IMG/VR virus record: IMGVR_UViG_3300043449_000440
Location: 1-37,532 of that record
Reading direction: 5' to 3' (one strand)
Length of the DNA stretch: 37,532 nucleotides
Source: a virus
Shown: piece by piece, positions 29,258 through 37,532 of the stretch
Numbering within the stretch: position 1 is the stretch's first letter
How the letters are laid out: every line of letters begins with the position of its first letter
The notes under the pieces: model-generated
Told to the model about the DNA's origin: nothing
The model's database searches: none
Seen by the model: only the letters and a program-made list of their open reading frames with translations
Translations under genes and position numbers: made by a program

Positions 29258-29508
29258 GCGACCGCCTTTTCAAATTCTTCTGCTTCAGCCTTCAACTTAG
29301 CCAAGTCCTCATCAAGCCATATCGTAGGAATCTTTTCTTCAAACTCTTTAATCTGATCCATTACCCAATAGACTTCTTCAATAGATGGACATGGACGAGG
29401 ATCATCCCAACGGGTAAAGACGTTGTTCGAGATTTCCCATTTAGCATTAGGACGCAACAATTGCATTGCAGTATCTATGCCGAAAAGTCTGTAGATTTTA
29501 GTTTCCAT
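29254..29508 (-). CDS. Small conserved protein, 84 aa
   Basis: METKIYRLFGIDTAMQLLRPNAKWEISNNVFTRWDDPRPCPS followed by a helical EEVYWVMDQIKEFEEKIPTIW. It looks like a compact alpha-beta protein. Similar sequences occur in other aquatic phages close to a TIGR02466-like oxygenase gene, so the two may work together. No motif for an enzyme is seen. It couples to the next gene by ATGA. Confidence 0.75.
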   Translation of the reverse strand: METKIYRLFGIDTAMQLLRPNAKWEISNNVFTRWDDPRPCPSIEEVYWVMDQIKEFEEKIPTIWLDEDLAKLKAEAEEFEKAVA

Positions 29509-29514
29509 AAGTCC

Positions 29515-31155
29515 TTATTGGTTGATCTTGATGATGACGATGCCTGAGCCGCCAGTGCCGCCTACATAGTTTTGCCAGTTTGTAGCGTTACCTGAACCAG
29601 CCCCGCCACCACCGCCGCCAGTATTTGCTGTTCCGTTATCACCATTAGCAGCAGTACCTTTACCTGCACCACCACCACCAGAGCCGCCTGTGCTGCTTAA
29701 CCCACTGTTGTATGACCCACCACCTCCACCGCCAGCGTATGTAACCGACGATCCTGAAATGGATGACGCAGTCCCATTGCCGCCGTTTCCTCCAGCCGAG
29801 TTTGCGGAAGCATTTCCCCCAACTGCTCCAGCCCCGCCGCCACCACCACCTCCGAAATAGGATCCAGCGAGGTATGCTGTTCCACCGTTATTCCCTTGTG
29901 ACGGGGTTGTTGATGGGCTATTTCCCGTTCCACCTGTTGATGTAAGTTGATCTCCACCCCCACCACTGCCGCCGTTTTTGTTTGCCGAAGTATTTCCACC
30001 GCCACCACCACCACCATTAGAAGTAATGGTTGAAAAAATGGAGTCAGAGCCTTTTGAGCTAGCAGTTGTTCCAGTTTGTCCAGAGCCTCCGGCTCCGACG
30101 GTAATGGTGTAATCAGTTCCAGCTGTAACAGACAAACTTGTGCCTGTTCTAAAACCACCAGCGCCACCGCCAGCCGCATATCCACCTGCACCGCCACCTC
30201 CAGCCACGACCAGATAATCCACGCTAGTCACACCTGTCGGGCAAGTCCACTTTGATGATGCCTTGAACGTGAACACAGTCTGTGATGCCACGGTGTATTT
30301 CAGGATGACGATGCCAGAGCCGCCAGCCTTGCCGTTTTGCTGCGTTGGCGTATTGCCGCCACCGCCACCTCCGCCACCGCCTGTGTTGGCAGATCCAGCA
30401 ACAGCATTATTGGTATTGCCTTGACCGCCTGCGCCACCGCCACCAGAACCACCAGTTCCTACTGTTCCAGCCCCATTCGTTGCTCCACCACCTCCACCGG
30501 CGTATGTGACAGACGATCCTGAAATGGATGACGCAGTTCCTGCCCCGCCATTGCCGCCAGCAGTGCTGGAACCATTGCCGCCAACCGCGCTTGCGCCACC
30601 ACCCCCACCAGCACCATACTGAGGCGCAGATGTTGATGCAGTGCCGCCATTGCTACCTTGGCTCGGTGTCGTGCTTGGCGTGTTTCCTGCTGCTGCTGCA
30701 GCAGAAGTATTCCCCGCTGCTCCACCACCAGAACCGCCAGATGCTCCAGTCGTAGTAACTCCAGACCCATTCCCGCCACCCCTGCCGCCGCCATAAGCTT
30801 TTAAAGTATTTGTTCCTGCACCTGATGGACTTTCAACAATAGGAGAACCAGCAATAGATGAGTCGCCACCACTACCTGAATTACTCGCTGCTGAAGCAGT
30901 GCCTCCACTGCCAACGGTAACCGTGTAATCAGTTCCAGCAGTTACGGATAAAGCTGTTCCAGTTCTAAATCCTCCCGCACCTCCACCACCGCCATTCCAA
31001 TAAGCACCACCGCCACCACCAGCCACCACTAGGTACTCAACCTCTGTCACACCAGTAGGCGCAGTCCATGTGCTCGATGCAGTGAATGTCTGCACAACGG
31101 TATAGTTGCCAGCCGCTAGTACGCGACCCAACAGCATTGCCATGATTCCACTCAT
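29515..31155 (-). CDS. Glycine-rich adhesin-type tail protein with duplicated domain
   Basis: 546 aa made of two tandem copies of about 265 residues. Each begins TF.ASS.WT.PTGVT..(E/D)YLVVAGGGG (near residues 22 and 297), goes on with GGFRTGT.LSVTAGTDYT and ends GGSGIVI(L/I)K. The interior is mostly Gly/Ser/Thr, as in polyglycine-II bundles of phage adhesins. It probably forms the receptor-contacting tip of a tail fibre. A 26-bp block is identical in both copies (29747-29772 and 30512-30537), so the duplication is recent or kept alike by recombination. Confidence 0.85.
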   Translation of the reverse strand: MSGIMAMLLGRVLAAGNYTVVQTFTASSTWTAPTGVTEVEYLVVAGGGGGAYWNGGGGGAGGFRTGTALSVTAGTDYTVTVGSGGTASAASNSGSGGDSSIAGSPIVESPSGAGTNTLKAYGGGRGGGNGSGVTTTGASGGSGGGAAGNTSAAAAAGNTPSTTPSQGSNGGTASTSAPQYGAGGGGGASAVGGNGSSTAGGNGGAGTASSISGSSVTYAGGGGGATNGAGTVGTGGSGGGGAGGQGNTNNAVAGSANTGGGGGGGGGNTPTQQNGKAGGSGIVILKYTVASQTVFTFKASSKWTCPTGVTSVDYLVVAGGGGAGGYAAGGGAGGFRTGTSLSVTAGTDYTITVGAGGSGQTGTTASSKGSDSIFSTITSNGGGGGGGNTSANKNGGSGGGGDQLTSTGGTGNSPSTTPSQGNNGGTAYLAGSYFGGGGGGGAGAVGGNASANSAGGNGGNGTASSISGSSVTYAGGGGGGSYNSGLSSTGGSGGGGAGKGTAANGDNGTANTGGGGGGAGSGNATNWQNYVGGTGGSGIVIIKINQ

Positions 31156-31164
31156 GCCAGCCCC

Positions 31165-32067
31165 TTAACTGACGTTGCCAGAAACAACGCAGACTGTGCC
31201 GCTAATAAACAGAATAGTCGCAACGCCCCTAGTTGCAAGCGTCATCGTGTCCTTGTCCGTGTTTGTTCCTGCAATGTAAGCCGTGGTAATTGAACAAGTG
31301 ACGGTAATGTTGCCTGTGGTGTTATTAAACAGCGATATAACGTCACCAGCAGCAAATGTGTTGTTTGGAATCGTGATTGATCCGCTAGTACCAACGCCAA
31401 CAAATTTGCCAACATCTGTCGTGAGCAATGAATATGAAGTTGTTTTGTCTGATCCAGATTGCGGGATGTTTCTGTAACCAACAGAGTTCGTGCCATCAGC
31501 AGTACAGTTAGTTAGTGTTCCAGAACTAGGAGTACCCAAAGCGCCGCTAGGGGCTACATAGTCAGTTCCAGCAGTCGCGGCGGTAAACGCCGAGGTGCCG
31601 TTGCCTTTCAACACGCCAGTCAAAGTTGTCGCGCCCGTACCACCATTAGCTACTGGCAGCGTGCCAGTCACCTGGCTGGCTAGATTGACGGTGCCGGCTA
31701 TAGTTTTTAGGTTGCCGTTGGTGTCGAACGTACCGTCTGTCGTCCAGGTATCGCCCACAGCCAAAGTAACCTTAGCTAATGTGCGCTGCGTAGCGTTGTT
31801 ATCGTACTTGACAAACACCGTCACAGCGGCCGTGTCGCCGTTGTAGATGGTAAGGTCTTTAATGACGCGACGATTGCTACCTGTCGGGGCGGGAACGACT
31901 GTGACATCAGTTGAGCCATTTAACGCGCCATCCGTTGCGCCCTCAGTAATGCCAGAGCCTGCATTGTCAGCATAGGTCGCAACGAATGTCGGGTTAGTTG
32001 TGGCCGCCGATGTGGACATGGCCACTTGCAAGCTAATGGCTGTCCCATCTAAAACTAAAGTCTTCAT
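31165..32067 (-). CDS. Tail fibre protein, 300 aa
   Basis: Beta-rich and Thr/Gly-rich. The N-terminal half is MKTLVLDGTAISLQVAMSTS and later RRVIKDLTIYNGDTAAVTVFV. The middle LPVANGGTGATTLTGVLKGNGTSA is a common phage fibre repeat. The C-terminal beta domain GKFVGVGTSGSITIPNNTFAAGD may be the knob. It sits between the collagen-like and glycine-rich genes, making a fibre module. AGAGG precedes ATG 32067. Confidence 0.82.
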   Translation of the reverse strand: MKTLVLDGTAISLQVAMSTSAATTNPTFVATYADNAGSGITEGATDGALNGSTDVTVVPAPTGSNRRVIKDLTIYNGDTAAVTVFVKYDNNATQRTLAKVTLAVGDTWTTDGTFDTNGNLKTIAGTVNLASQVTGTLPVANGGTGATTLTGVLKGNGTSAFTAATAGTDYVAPSGALGTPSSGTLTNCTADGTNSVGYRNIPQSGSDKTTSYSLLTTDVGKFVGVGTSGSITIPNNTFAAGDVISLFNNTTGNITVTCSITTAYIAGTNTDKDTMTLATRGVATILFISGTVCVVSGNVS

Positions 32068-32076
32068 GTTTACCTC

Positions 32077-33519
32077 TTAAGATAAAAACCAAGCGTACGC
32101 ACCGCCATCACCCGAGCCCCCGCCGCCGGTTGACGCAATCGTAATTGATCCAGCGCCATTCGTGATCGTAATATTTGAGCCGGCGGTAATATTGGCCTTC
32201 TCCCATAGACTTGTCGTCTGGTTGTAGATCAATATCTGGCCGTTGGTGGGATTTTGAGCTGATACATTGTGCAGCTCATCCATCTCATAGCCATTTTGTA
32301 TGCGTACGTACAGTTGACCATTGCCTGCATTAGCGCGCTCGACAGTGCCCACATAAACCAAATGGTTTGGGGCGTAAGGTTTTGTCGCGGTAATCGACCC
32401 CGCCGTCGCACCTAGATAAATAGAATCGCCGTCCGAGTACGCGCCAAGATTCAAGCCATCAAGCACGCCTTGGCAGATAATCATGCCGGTGCCGCCAGCC
32501 GTAATATTTTCTGCCGCAACACCTATCGTTTTTGCCGAAGTTGCGTCCCCAGTGTTGTACGCTAACTTGACCGACAAACGATTACCTGTGGCTCCAAAGG
32601 TATAGACGACTTGACCTTTATTAATTGTCACTGCTTCAGCATTTGTAGCTCTGGCGTATAGCGTTTGTCCTACATCTGCTGCCAAAGTAGAAGTTAACCC
32701 AATTGCCAAAGAGTTCTGCGCAGCATCCCAATACATGCGGCCGACCGCGTTTGAAACTGTTGGTGTAGTATCAAAATCAATGTAGTTGGCTACCCCTAGC
32801 GACGATACGCCAGCTATGTCACCTGTATCTGACACTGTGACGGTGCTGTTCTGGACGATCTTGCCGGTAGTACCGTCATAGCGAGCAATTGCGTTGTCCG
32901 TCGACGAGGCTGGGCCTGTGACGTCGCCGCCGCCCCCGCCGCCTGCGGTAGCCCACGACAGATTGGTTCCGTCAGTTGTTAGGAATTTTCCTGAATTGCC
33001 TGTTTGCTCGGGCAGACCGACGCCTCCCGTGCCTGTATTGACGATGACTTTAAGCTTATCGGCGATGTCCGGCGGCAGTACCTCGCCTGCATTGATCTGA
33101 CGACCGTCAGAAAGTTCAATAACGAGACTGTTATCGAAATCCAGATACGCATTAACGACTGATACGCCATCTTGGCCGGACGCGCCGTCCGCCCCAGGCG
33201 CTCCGTCCGTACCATCGCGGCCGTCACGGCCGGGCTTACCATCCACACCATCGCGTCCAGGGCGTCCGTCCTGCCCTGGGGCGCCGTCTTGGCCATCTTT
33301 GATGTTGGCCACACGTTTTTCAATTGTTGCGGCAACATTTTCAAAGCGAGCTGAGATGTCCGTCTCAATCTTTTTCAAGGCGGAGACAACCATCTGGACG
33401 TTCTCGCCAATTTTCTTCTTTTGAAGCTCTCGGCTTTGCTTTAATGACTGCTGGACAGACTCAAGAACCTTGAGTTTGTCCTCATCGGTCATCTCATCGA
33501 GGTTGGGGAGCATACTCAT
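32077..33519 (-). CDS. Collagen-like tail fibre protein
   Basis: 480 aa. An N-terminal coiled coil (residues 10-72) leads into about 14 Gly-X-Y triplets (about 75-118, KDGQDGAPGQDGRPGRDG onward), then a beta-rich half with ANGGG-type repeats and a C-terminal domain (YNQTTSLWEKANITAGSNITI). Such collagen-like shafts trimerise. ATG 33519 overlaps the portal stop as ATGA, so the fibre is coupled to the portal. Likely virion fibre or base. Confidence 0.87.
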   Translation of the reverse strand: MSMLPNLDEMTDEDKLKVLESVQQSLKQSRELQKKKIGENVQMVVSALKKIETDISARFENVAATIEKRVANIKDGQDGAPGQDGRPGRDGVDGKPGRDGRDGTDGAPGADGASGQDGVSVVNAYLDFDNSLVIELSDGRQINAGEVLPPDIADKLKVIVNTGTGGVGLPEQTGNSGKFLTTDGTNLSWATAGGGGGGDVTGPASSTDNAIARYDGTTGKIVQNSTVTVSDTGDIAGVSSLGVANYIDFDTTPTVSNAVGRMYWDAAQNSLAIGLTSTLAADVGQTLYARATNAEAVTINKGQVVYTFGATGNRLSVKLAYNTGDATSAKTIGVAAENITAGGTGMIICQGVLDGLNLGAYSDGDSIYLGATAGSITATKPYAPNHLVYVGTVERANAGNGQLYVRIQNGYEMDELHNVSAQNPTNGQILIYNQTTSLWEKANITAGSNITITNGAGSITIASTGGGGSGDGGAYAWFLS

Positions 33520-35561
33520 TTAAGCTCCCCCGCCAAAGTTTCCAAGAAATCGTTCTCCACTTTGCTCAGATTTTCCTGCTTGTTCATCATCTGGAGTTCA
33601 ACAATCTTCGACTTGTTCTTGATGTCAGCCTCTTTCAACATCAATTCAGCCACTTTGACGCGCTTATCGAACTCTTTTGAGGCCAAATCCGCCTGATTGG
33701 GCAGGTTTGCAGTCAGTCCTTGCTGTATTTTGGCCTGCACTTCGATTGGTTTTAGCTTCGTTTCGACCAAAGTCTTCGTCGCTTCAGCCCTATTTTGCTC
33801 GGCTTGCGTCTGATTGACCGCAATTTGCGCTTGCGCGGCCTGCATAGTTAGCTGTTGCTGCATCATCGCCATTTGTTGCTGCTCTGGATTCGGCTGCGAC
33901 ATCTTTGTCAATGCTTCTAAGAGTTCCAGTCGATTTGATAAGCTGCTATTAGCCACAATACCTTTTAGAATGATCGGCAAGACCGGAGTGTCGGGGCCAA
34001 GCGTTTGTAGCAAGCCTATAAATTGTTGCTGCTCGTACTCGCGCGCCAAAATGCCCAGCGTGCCGGTCGGCACAAAGTTCAAATCCGTTGTAGGGTAGCG
34101 CTCGGGGTCAAACTGCATGTACCTAAACGCGGCTTTTTTGATGAAAGGAATTAAAAAATCTTCCTGAAAGTTCACCAGCGTGCGCTTGTACTTCTTGATG
34201 ATAGTAGCCACTGCCATTGACATCGCAGCTCCACCCCCATCGCGGCTCACTTGGCTCACCATGCCGTTGCTGTCCATAGTGCCAGTAGCCTGCAATAGCA
34301 TCCTCTCGAACGTCTGCGCGGTAGTGATGTTCTCTTGACCTGTTTGACCGAACTTGAACGGGAACAGAATCTCGCTCGGGTTGCCGTTCGTCAGCATTGC
34401 TTTGCCCGGCTTGACCTCAAATTTCGCGCCGCGTGGCAGACGTGTGGCGTCCATTCCCATCATCGGAGAAGTAGTCAGCGCTAAACTATCCAAATGGCTT
34501 CGAACTTGAGCGTCAATCGCCTTTTGCATGTTGTACGCTTTTTCGATCGTGCCGCGACCCAACAGACGATTCGGTACGGTGTCGTCCTGATAGGTCAAGA
34601 CCGGACGATCTTTCATCATGTACGGGCTAGCTTCTGCTTTTAGCAGCATCCCGTCGTTGCCCACCACGACAATGGCTTCAACCATATCTTGGTAGTCGTC
34701 AACGGCGGAGTCTTCAGGAAAGAGCTCTTCAATTTTGCCGCCCTCTTCCATCTCTTCGAGCTTAGTCAGGTATTCACGGGGCACCAGACCGTAGTAGGTC
34801 AGCAATTTGACCTTCTCATCTCGGTAATTTTGAACTTCTTGCGTTGGTTCCAGATCGGCGTCTTCGTATTGGGGGGTGATGTTGACTTTGCGGTAAACAC
34901 CTCGTTCAATATTGCGCACGACCTTGTGAATGGACACGTACTTTTCAATGGCTACGCCCATGCAGTCGTCAACCGTTGTGCCGTTAGGGTCAAACAGAAA
35001 GTTTTTAGGATTGACAGGTATTAGTTTGATCGCAACGCGGGGCTTTTCAATCACCCCGATGGCGGCCTGTCCTATTTGGTTAGGTATCGGCTGGGTTGAT
35101 GGAATGTATTCGGTTTCCATGCTGACGACAATCTCACCAATGCCCGTGCCGTATATCTCCGCTAAGAGTTCAATCTGGTCAATCGACTTTTTGATCTTGT
35201 CCTTCTTGAAGTCTTCAGACAGCTGGGCGCGTAGTGCCTCAACATCAATACTATTGCCGTTGACGTCCTGCAAGTCGTCGTCAATATCAAAAAACTCGCC
35301 AGAGCCAAAGATCGCTTCCATAATCTCTGCGTGGCGAGTCTCGACAGCTTGCTGTGCGGCGGGGGTAACGATACGAGAGCGCTCTGATTCGCGTGTCTTG
35401 TCTTCGGAGGCCCATTCGCCTCGGAAGATGCGCTCGTATTCTTCCCAAAGCGATAGATAGTTGGTGTCACGCCAGTCGCGCCAGCGATCGCAATGCTCAA
35501 CGACAAAAGCCGTCAATTCTTTGTCGGCTTCTGTAGGCTGATCGAATTCGTTCTGATCCAT
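33516..35561 (-). CDS. Portal protein
   Basis: 681 aa. MDQNEFDQPTEADKELTAFVVEHCDRW and WRDTNYLSLWEEYERIFRGEW followed by SRIVTPAAQQAVETRHAEIMEAIFG are typical of podovirus portals, with GTGIGEIVVS in the wing and a long Gln-rich C-terminal helical barrel (QQQMAMMQQQLTMQAAQAQI). It forms the 12-mer DNA gate at one capsid vertex. It starts right after the terminase stop. Confidence 0.93.
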   Translation of the reverse strand: MDQNEFDQPTEADKELTAFVVEHCDRWRDWRDTNYLSLWEEYERIFRGEWASEDKTRESERSRIVTPAAQQAVETRHAEIMEAIFGSGEFFDIDDDLQDVNGNSIDVEALRAQLSEDFKKDKIKKSIDQIELLAEIYGTGIGEIVVSMETEYIPSTQPIPNQIGQAAIGVIEKPRVAIKLIPVNPKNFLFDPNGTTVDDCMGVAIEKYVSIHKVVRNIERGVYRKVNITPQYEDADLEPTQEVQNYRDEKVKLLTYYGLVPREYLTKLEEMEEGGKIEELFPEDSAVDDYQDMVEAIVVVGNDGMLLKAEASPYMMKDRPVLTYQDDTVPNRLLGRGTIEKAYNMQKAIDAQVRSHLDSLALTTSPMMGMDATRLPRGAKFEVKPGKAMLTNGNPSEILFPFKFGQTGQENITTAQTFERMLLQATGTMDSNGMVSQVSRDGGGAAMSMAVATIIKKYKRTLVNFQEDFLIPFIKKAAFRYMQFDPERYPTTDLNFVPTGTLGILAREYEQQQFIGLLQTLGPDTPVLPIILKGIVANSSLSNRLELLEALTKMSQPNPEQQQMAMMQQQLTMQAAQAQIAVNQTQAEQNRAEATKTLVETKLKPIEVQAKIQQGLTANLPNQADLASKEFDKRVKVAELMLKEADIKNKSKIVELQMMNKQENLSKVENDFLETLAGELK

Positions 35562-36821
35562 TTAGAATCCCGCAATGATGTCTATAGGCTCCCAATCGTC
35601 GCTTGCGTCGTCCTCGAAATAGCTGGTCACGGCCAATTGATCGATGTACGAGAGCGCGTCGGGCAAGTCATCATGCACGCCTATGGCGGGGAACATGAGC
35701 AACTGGTCTAAAAACTCCGTCCAGTCTTCGTCTCTGTTTAGGATGATCCGGCCGTGCTCAAAGCGTCCCTGAAGGCTCCAGATGATCCTGTCCGCTTTTT
35801 TACGGTTGCCGTGCGTCAGGTCGATGATATGGGAATATACATTATTCTTACGCATCAAGTCACTCAAATACGGCAAAACCGCGTTTTTGAGTGAGCCGCG
35901 CTCGATTCCCACCGATAAAGGCCGATAATCGCGCATGGCAACCAAAATCTTAGCTGCTGTCTCCCTGATGTCCCAACGCCCATGCTGGATGTCCTTAATA
36001 AACCACTGCCCATCATCCGTCACCTTCACGATCGCAATGGCCGTCTCGTCCAACCGTTTCTTGGAATTTGCTGCTTGTTTGGCAACTTCCTCAAACCCTG
36101 CCAAGTCAACCGCTACAAAGTAGCTGCCGTAGTCGGGCTCTTCGCCGTACTTGATCCAATCTTCTTTAAAGACGTCTGACCCTGCATTGTCAAAGCTGGC
36201 CATGTACTCTTGCTTGAACGCAAAGGTACTCAAGGTCTTTTTAGCCGACTCAATCTCGGTTGGGTCAATTAAGGGGTTGTCCTTGGTCGTGAAATGCCAG
36301 CTTTTCCAGTCGGTATCGTCGCCAGACTGGCCTAGCTTGAAGATGTCGAAGAACCAATTACGCCCTTTAGGCGTGCCAATGAAGAGCCCTCGGCCCTTCT
36401 TGTCTGACAAGCTGGCTCGGATGACCTGCTCCCAGGCTTCTGGCTTAATGTCGGCCACCTCATCCAGCACGGCGTAGGTCAAGCTTACGCCGCGCAGCGT
36501 ATCCGGCCTATCGGCGCCCCTGACATAGATGGTCGCGCCGTTGATTAGCGTGATGTCCTGATTGTTGACGTGGCTGTTAGAGATCACCTCGCGTCCTAAG
36601 TCCAGCAAGACGTTCCAGATAATCTGTCGCGCCTGGCCGTTGGTGGGCGCCACGTATAGCACAGCTGAGCCTGCTGGGCAGCGCAGTCCCTCGATTAGCA
36701 GGGTGGTGGCCGCCAGACGCGATTTGCCGCACCGGCGACCGGCGGCAACCACTTTGAAGCGCGTCTTGTCCTCAAAGACCGTCTGCTGCCACGGCAGGAG
36801 TTGAAAGTTAAGATCCGCCAT
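35562..36821 (-). CDS. terL: Terminase large subunit
   Basis: 419 aa. ATPase motifs: Walker A AAGRRCGKS (26-34) and Walker B YAVLDEVADI with D120/E121. The nuclease half has VAVDLAGF near residue 236 and DDLPDALSYI near the end. It cuts and pumps DNA into the procapsid. It overlaps the small-subunit gene by 14 bases and has GGAG at a proper distance. The RNase H-like nuclease acidic residues are present. Confidence 0.95.
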   Translation of the reverse strand: MADLNFQLLPWQQTVFEDKTRFKVVAAGRRCGKSRLAATTLLIEGLRCPAGSAVLYVAPTNGQARQIIWNVLLDLGREVISNSHVNNQDITLINGATIYVRGADRPDTLRGVSLTYAVLDEVADIKPEAWEQVIRASLSDKKGRGLFIGTPKGRNWFFDIFKLGQSGDDTDWKSWHFTTKDNPLIDPTEIESAKKTLSTFAFKQEYMASFDNAGSDVFKEDWIKYGEEPDYGSYFVAVDLAGFEEVAKQAANSKKRLDETAIAIVKVTDDGQWFIKDIQHGRWDIRETAAKILVAMRDYRPLSVGIERGSLKNAVLPYLSDLMRKNNVYSHIIDLTHGNRKKADRIIWSLQGRFEHGRIILNRDEDWTEFLDQLLMFPAIGVHDDLPDALSYIDQLAVTSYFEDDASDDWEPIDIIAGF

Positions 36822-37176
36822 CTTTCATCTCCACGTCGATGATGTCTGCTTGGGGTGCTGGCGCGTCGGGGCCGCCAATGCCGGTGATGTTGATCGTCAC
36901 TGCGCCTCGCTGGGCGGCGGTCTTCTCGAACATGCTAACAGGCAGCGCGCGCTCCATACAGAGCTTTAAGGCTGCCATCTGGCCAGGGTGGCCATCCTCC
37001 AAGGCGATGTCAATCACTTTCTTGACAACCTCCTGCCCCTTGCCTTCGATCAGCATCTGCTTCAATTCCTTGATGCGCTGATTGTCGGTCTTGGGTAATA
37101 CCGCCGGCGGTATGTACGGCGGGTCTTTGATTGGTGCGGGCACTTTGTCTCCTGGCGGGAAAGCGTTTGTGCACAT
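36808..37176 (-). CDS. terS: Terminase small subunit
   Basis: I start at ATG 37176 (122 aa); a TTG at 37203 would add nine residues and neither has a good Shine-Dalgarno site. The core NQRIKELKQMLIEGKGQEVVKKVIDIALEDGHPGQMAALKLCMERALP is the helical DNA-binding and assembly part of small terminases. It recognises the packaging site, which probably lies close by. First gene of the late operon, about 120 bases from the strong promoter at 37302-37330. Confidence 0.85.
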   Translation of the reverse strand: MCTNAFPPGDKVPAPIKDPPYIPPAVLPKTDNQRIKELKQMLIEGKGQEVVKKVIDIALEDGHPGQMAALKLCMERALPVSMFEKTAAQRGAVTINITGIGGPDAPAPQADIIDVEMKDGGS

Positions 37177-37301
37177 TCTCTTTTTTGTGCTGGGAGCTGT
37201 CAACTTTTTTGTTGTGGGTATTTTACTTTTTGGTGAGGGGATGCGGCTCCCGCAAATATTAATAGATAGATAGACCCCTCCCCCCCTATCAATCTGACAA
37301 C

Positions 37302-37330
37302 ATTATCAAACAGCTAACACATTATGTCAA
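37302..37330 (-). promoter_or_regulatory. Strong sigma70-type late promoter
   Basis: On the minus strand TTGACA (37325-37330), 17 bases, then GATAAT (37302-37307), one mismatch to consensus. Transcription should begin near 37295 and serve the terminase and the following structural genes. It shares the CATTTGACA/ATGTTTGACA type of -35 with the two early promoters. Use of a near-perfect host-type promoter suggests host RNA polymerase makes the late message, and no phage RNA polymerase gene was found. Confidence 0.75.
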
Positions 37331-37355
37331 ATGCCGGCGGCCGTAAACGTTTTAC

Positions 37356-37369
37356 ATAACGCTCGTTAT
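37356..37369. promoter_or_regulatory. Inverted repeat upstream of the late promoter
   Basis: ATAACG and CGTTAT flank a 2-base centre about 26 bases upstream of the -35 box of the late promoter. The position fits an activator or repressor site. No protein partner is identified. Confidence 0.4.
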
Positions 37370-37405
37370 ACGGACATGCGAATCCTGGCTGGCGGCCAGA
37401 TGCGA

Positions 37406-37532
37406 GGGGGCTGGGGGCGGAAGGCTGGGGGATGGGACGGTATTCTGAATTCAGAATGTGTGAGAGGGGGCGGGCGCTTTTTACCCGTAACCGTCAATCT
37501 TTATTTTGCGGAGGATTATTACTGACTAACGC
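37406..37532. repeat. Right copy of exact 127-bp terminal direct repeat
   Basis: Identical to 1-127. Joining the two copies places the small leftward gene (stop at 89) about 290 bp from the start of the terminase small subunit, which makes one continuous intergenic region. No gene ends prematurely at either edge once the copies are merged. Confidence 0.95.

Larger units (their letters stand above)
37204..37405. other. Intergenic region ahead of the terminase genes
   Basis: No gene seen. It holds the late promoter, a 14-base palindrome-like element (ATAACG-CT-CGTTAT, 37356-37369), a second imperfect one (37343-37355), a GATA triple repeat near 37262 and a C/T-rich stretch (37274-37287). In the circular map it continues into 1-88. 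It is the natural place to look for a packaging site and late regulators. Confidence 0.6.

Noticed and set aside
30337-30794. Cys/Thr- and Gln-rich frames across the glycine-rich gene
   Set aside because: Repetitive GGN codons leave all frames open; only the sense frame has repeated domain motifs.
29515-33300. Repeats here as a possible CRISPR array
   Set aside because: The repeats are coding Gly-rich and Gly-X-Y units without evenly spaced unique spacers.
34930-35460. 176-aa open frame antisense to the portal gene
   Set aside because: Ser-rich shadow of a well-supported portal gene.
37262-37274. GATA tandem repeat in the terminase gap
   Set aside because: About three units only; too short to support any role.

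Overview
The window is the complete genome of a small tailed bacteriophage of podovirus type. The first 127 bases are repeated exactly at the end (1-127 = 37406-37532), so the molecule was assembled as a circle or a circularly permuted form with a unit length of 37,405 bp. The evidence for a phage is a full head and tail set: terminase, portal, scaffold, capsid, head-tail adaptor and tail nozzle. There is no tail tube, sheath or tape-measure gene, which fits a short tail. A Gram-negative host is indicated by a nested Rz/Rz1 spanin pair, two lipoboxes and a GH19 endolysin. Promoters of sigma70 type and clear Shine-Dalgarno sites fit a proteobacterial host. The exact host and the aquatic origin I would guess are inference. 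I see no integrase, repressor, tRNA or CRISPR array, so the phage is probably lytic.

Layout. (1) 1-2851: one small leftward gene, then a rightward early block of nine small genes, mostly unknown, closed by a terminator at 2816-2851. A 358-bp gap (620-977) holds seven copies of TAGTCA(C/T), two palindromes, an AT-rich block and a strong promoter; it is the best candidate for a replication origin or control region. (2) 10375 back to 2850: leftward replication operon with a small acidic protein, a Cas4/RecB-like nuclease (DUF2800 type), a probable ssDNA-binding protein, an AT-rich DNA methyltransferase, a family A DNA polymerase, an HNH-AP2 homing endonuclease and a primase-helicase. (3) 10369-13130: rightward block with a VRR-NUC nuclease, an SNF2-type helicase and five small proteins. 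It shares a divergent promoter pair with the replication operon. (4) 37330 back to 13081: leftward late operon in the order terminase small and large, portal, three fibre or adhesin genes, small conserved proteins and a 2OG-Fe oxygenase, scaffold, capsid, decoration protein, several tiny basic or membrane proteins, adaptor, tail nozzle, another fibre, cupin, three large internal-virion-type proteins, then the lysis genes.

How the parts fit together. A TTGACA-17-GATAAT promoter ahead of the terminase probably starts the late transcript. A hairpin terminator directly behind the capsid gene and a UUCG-loop hairpin behind the decoration gene suggest that capsid is made in excess over the distal genes. 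Most late genes are joined by ATGA overlaps. The lysis module packs lipoprotein, putative holin, a tiny exported protein, Rz and nested Rz1 into about 1.3 kb and runs into the tail of the convergent early block with no terminator visible between them.
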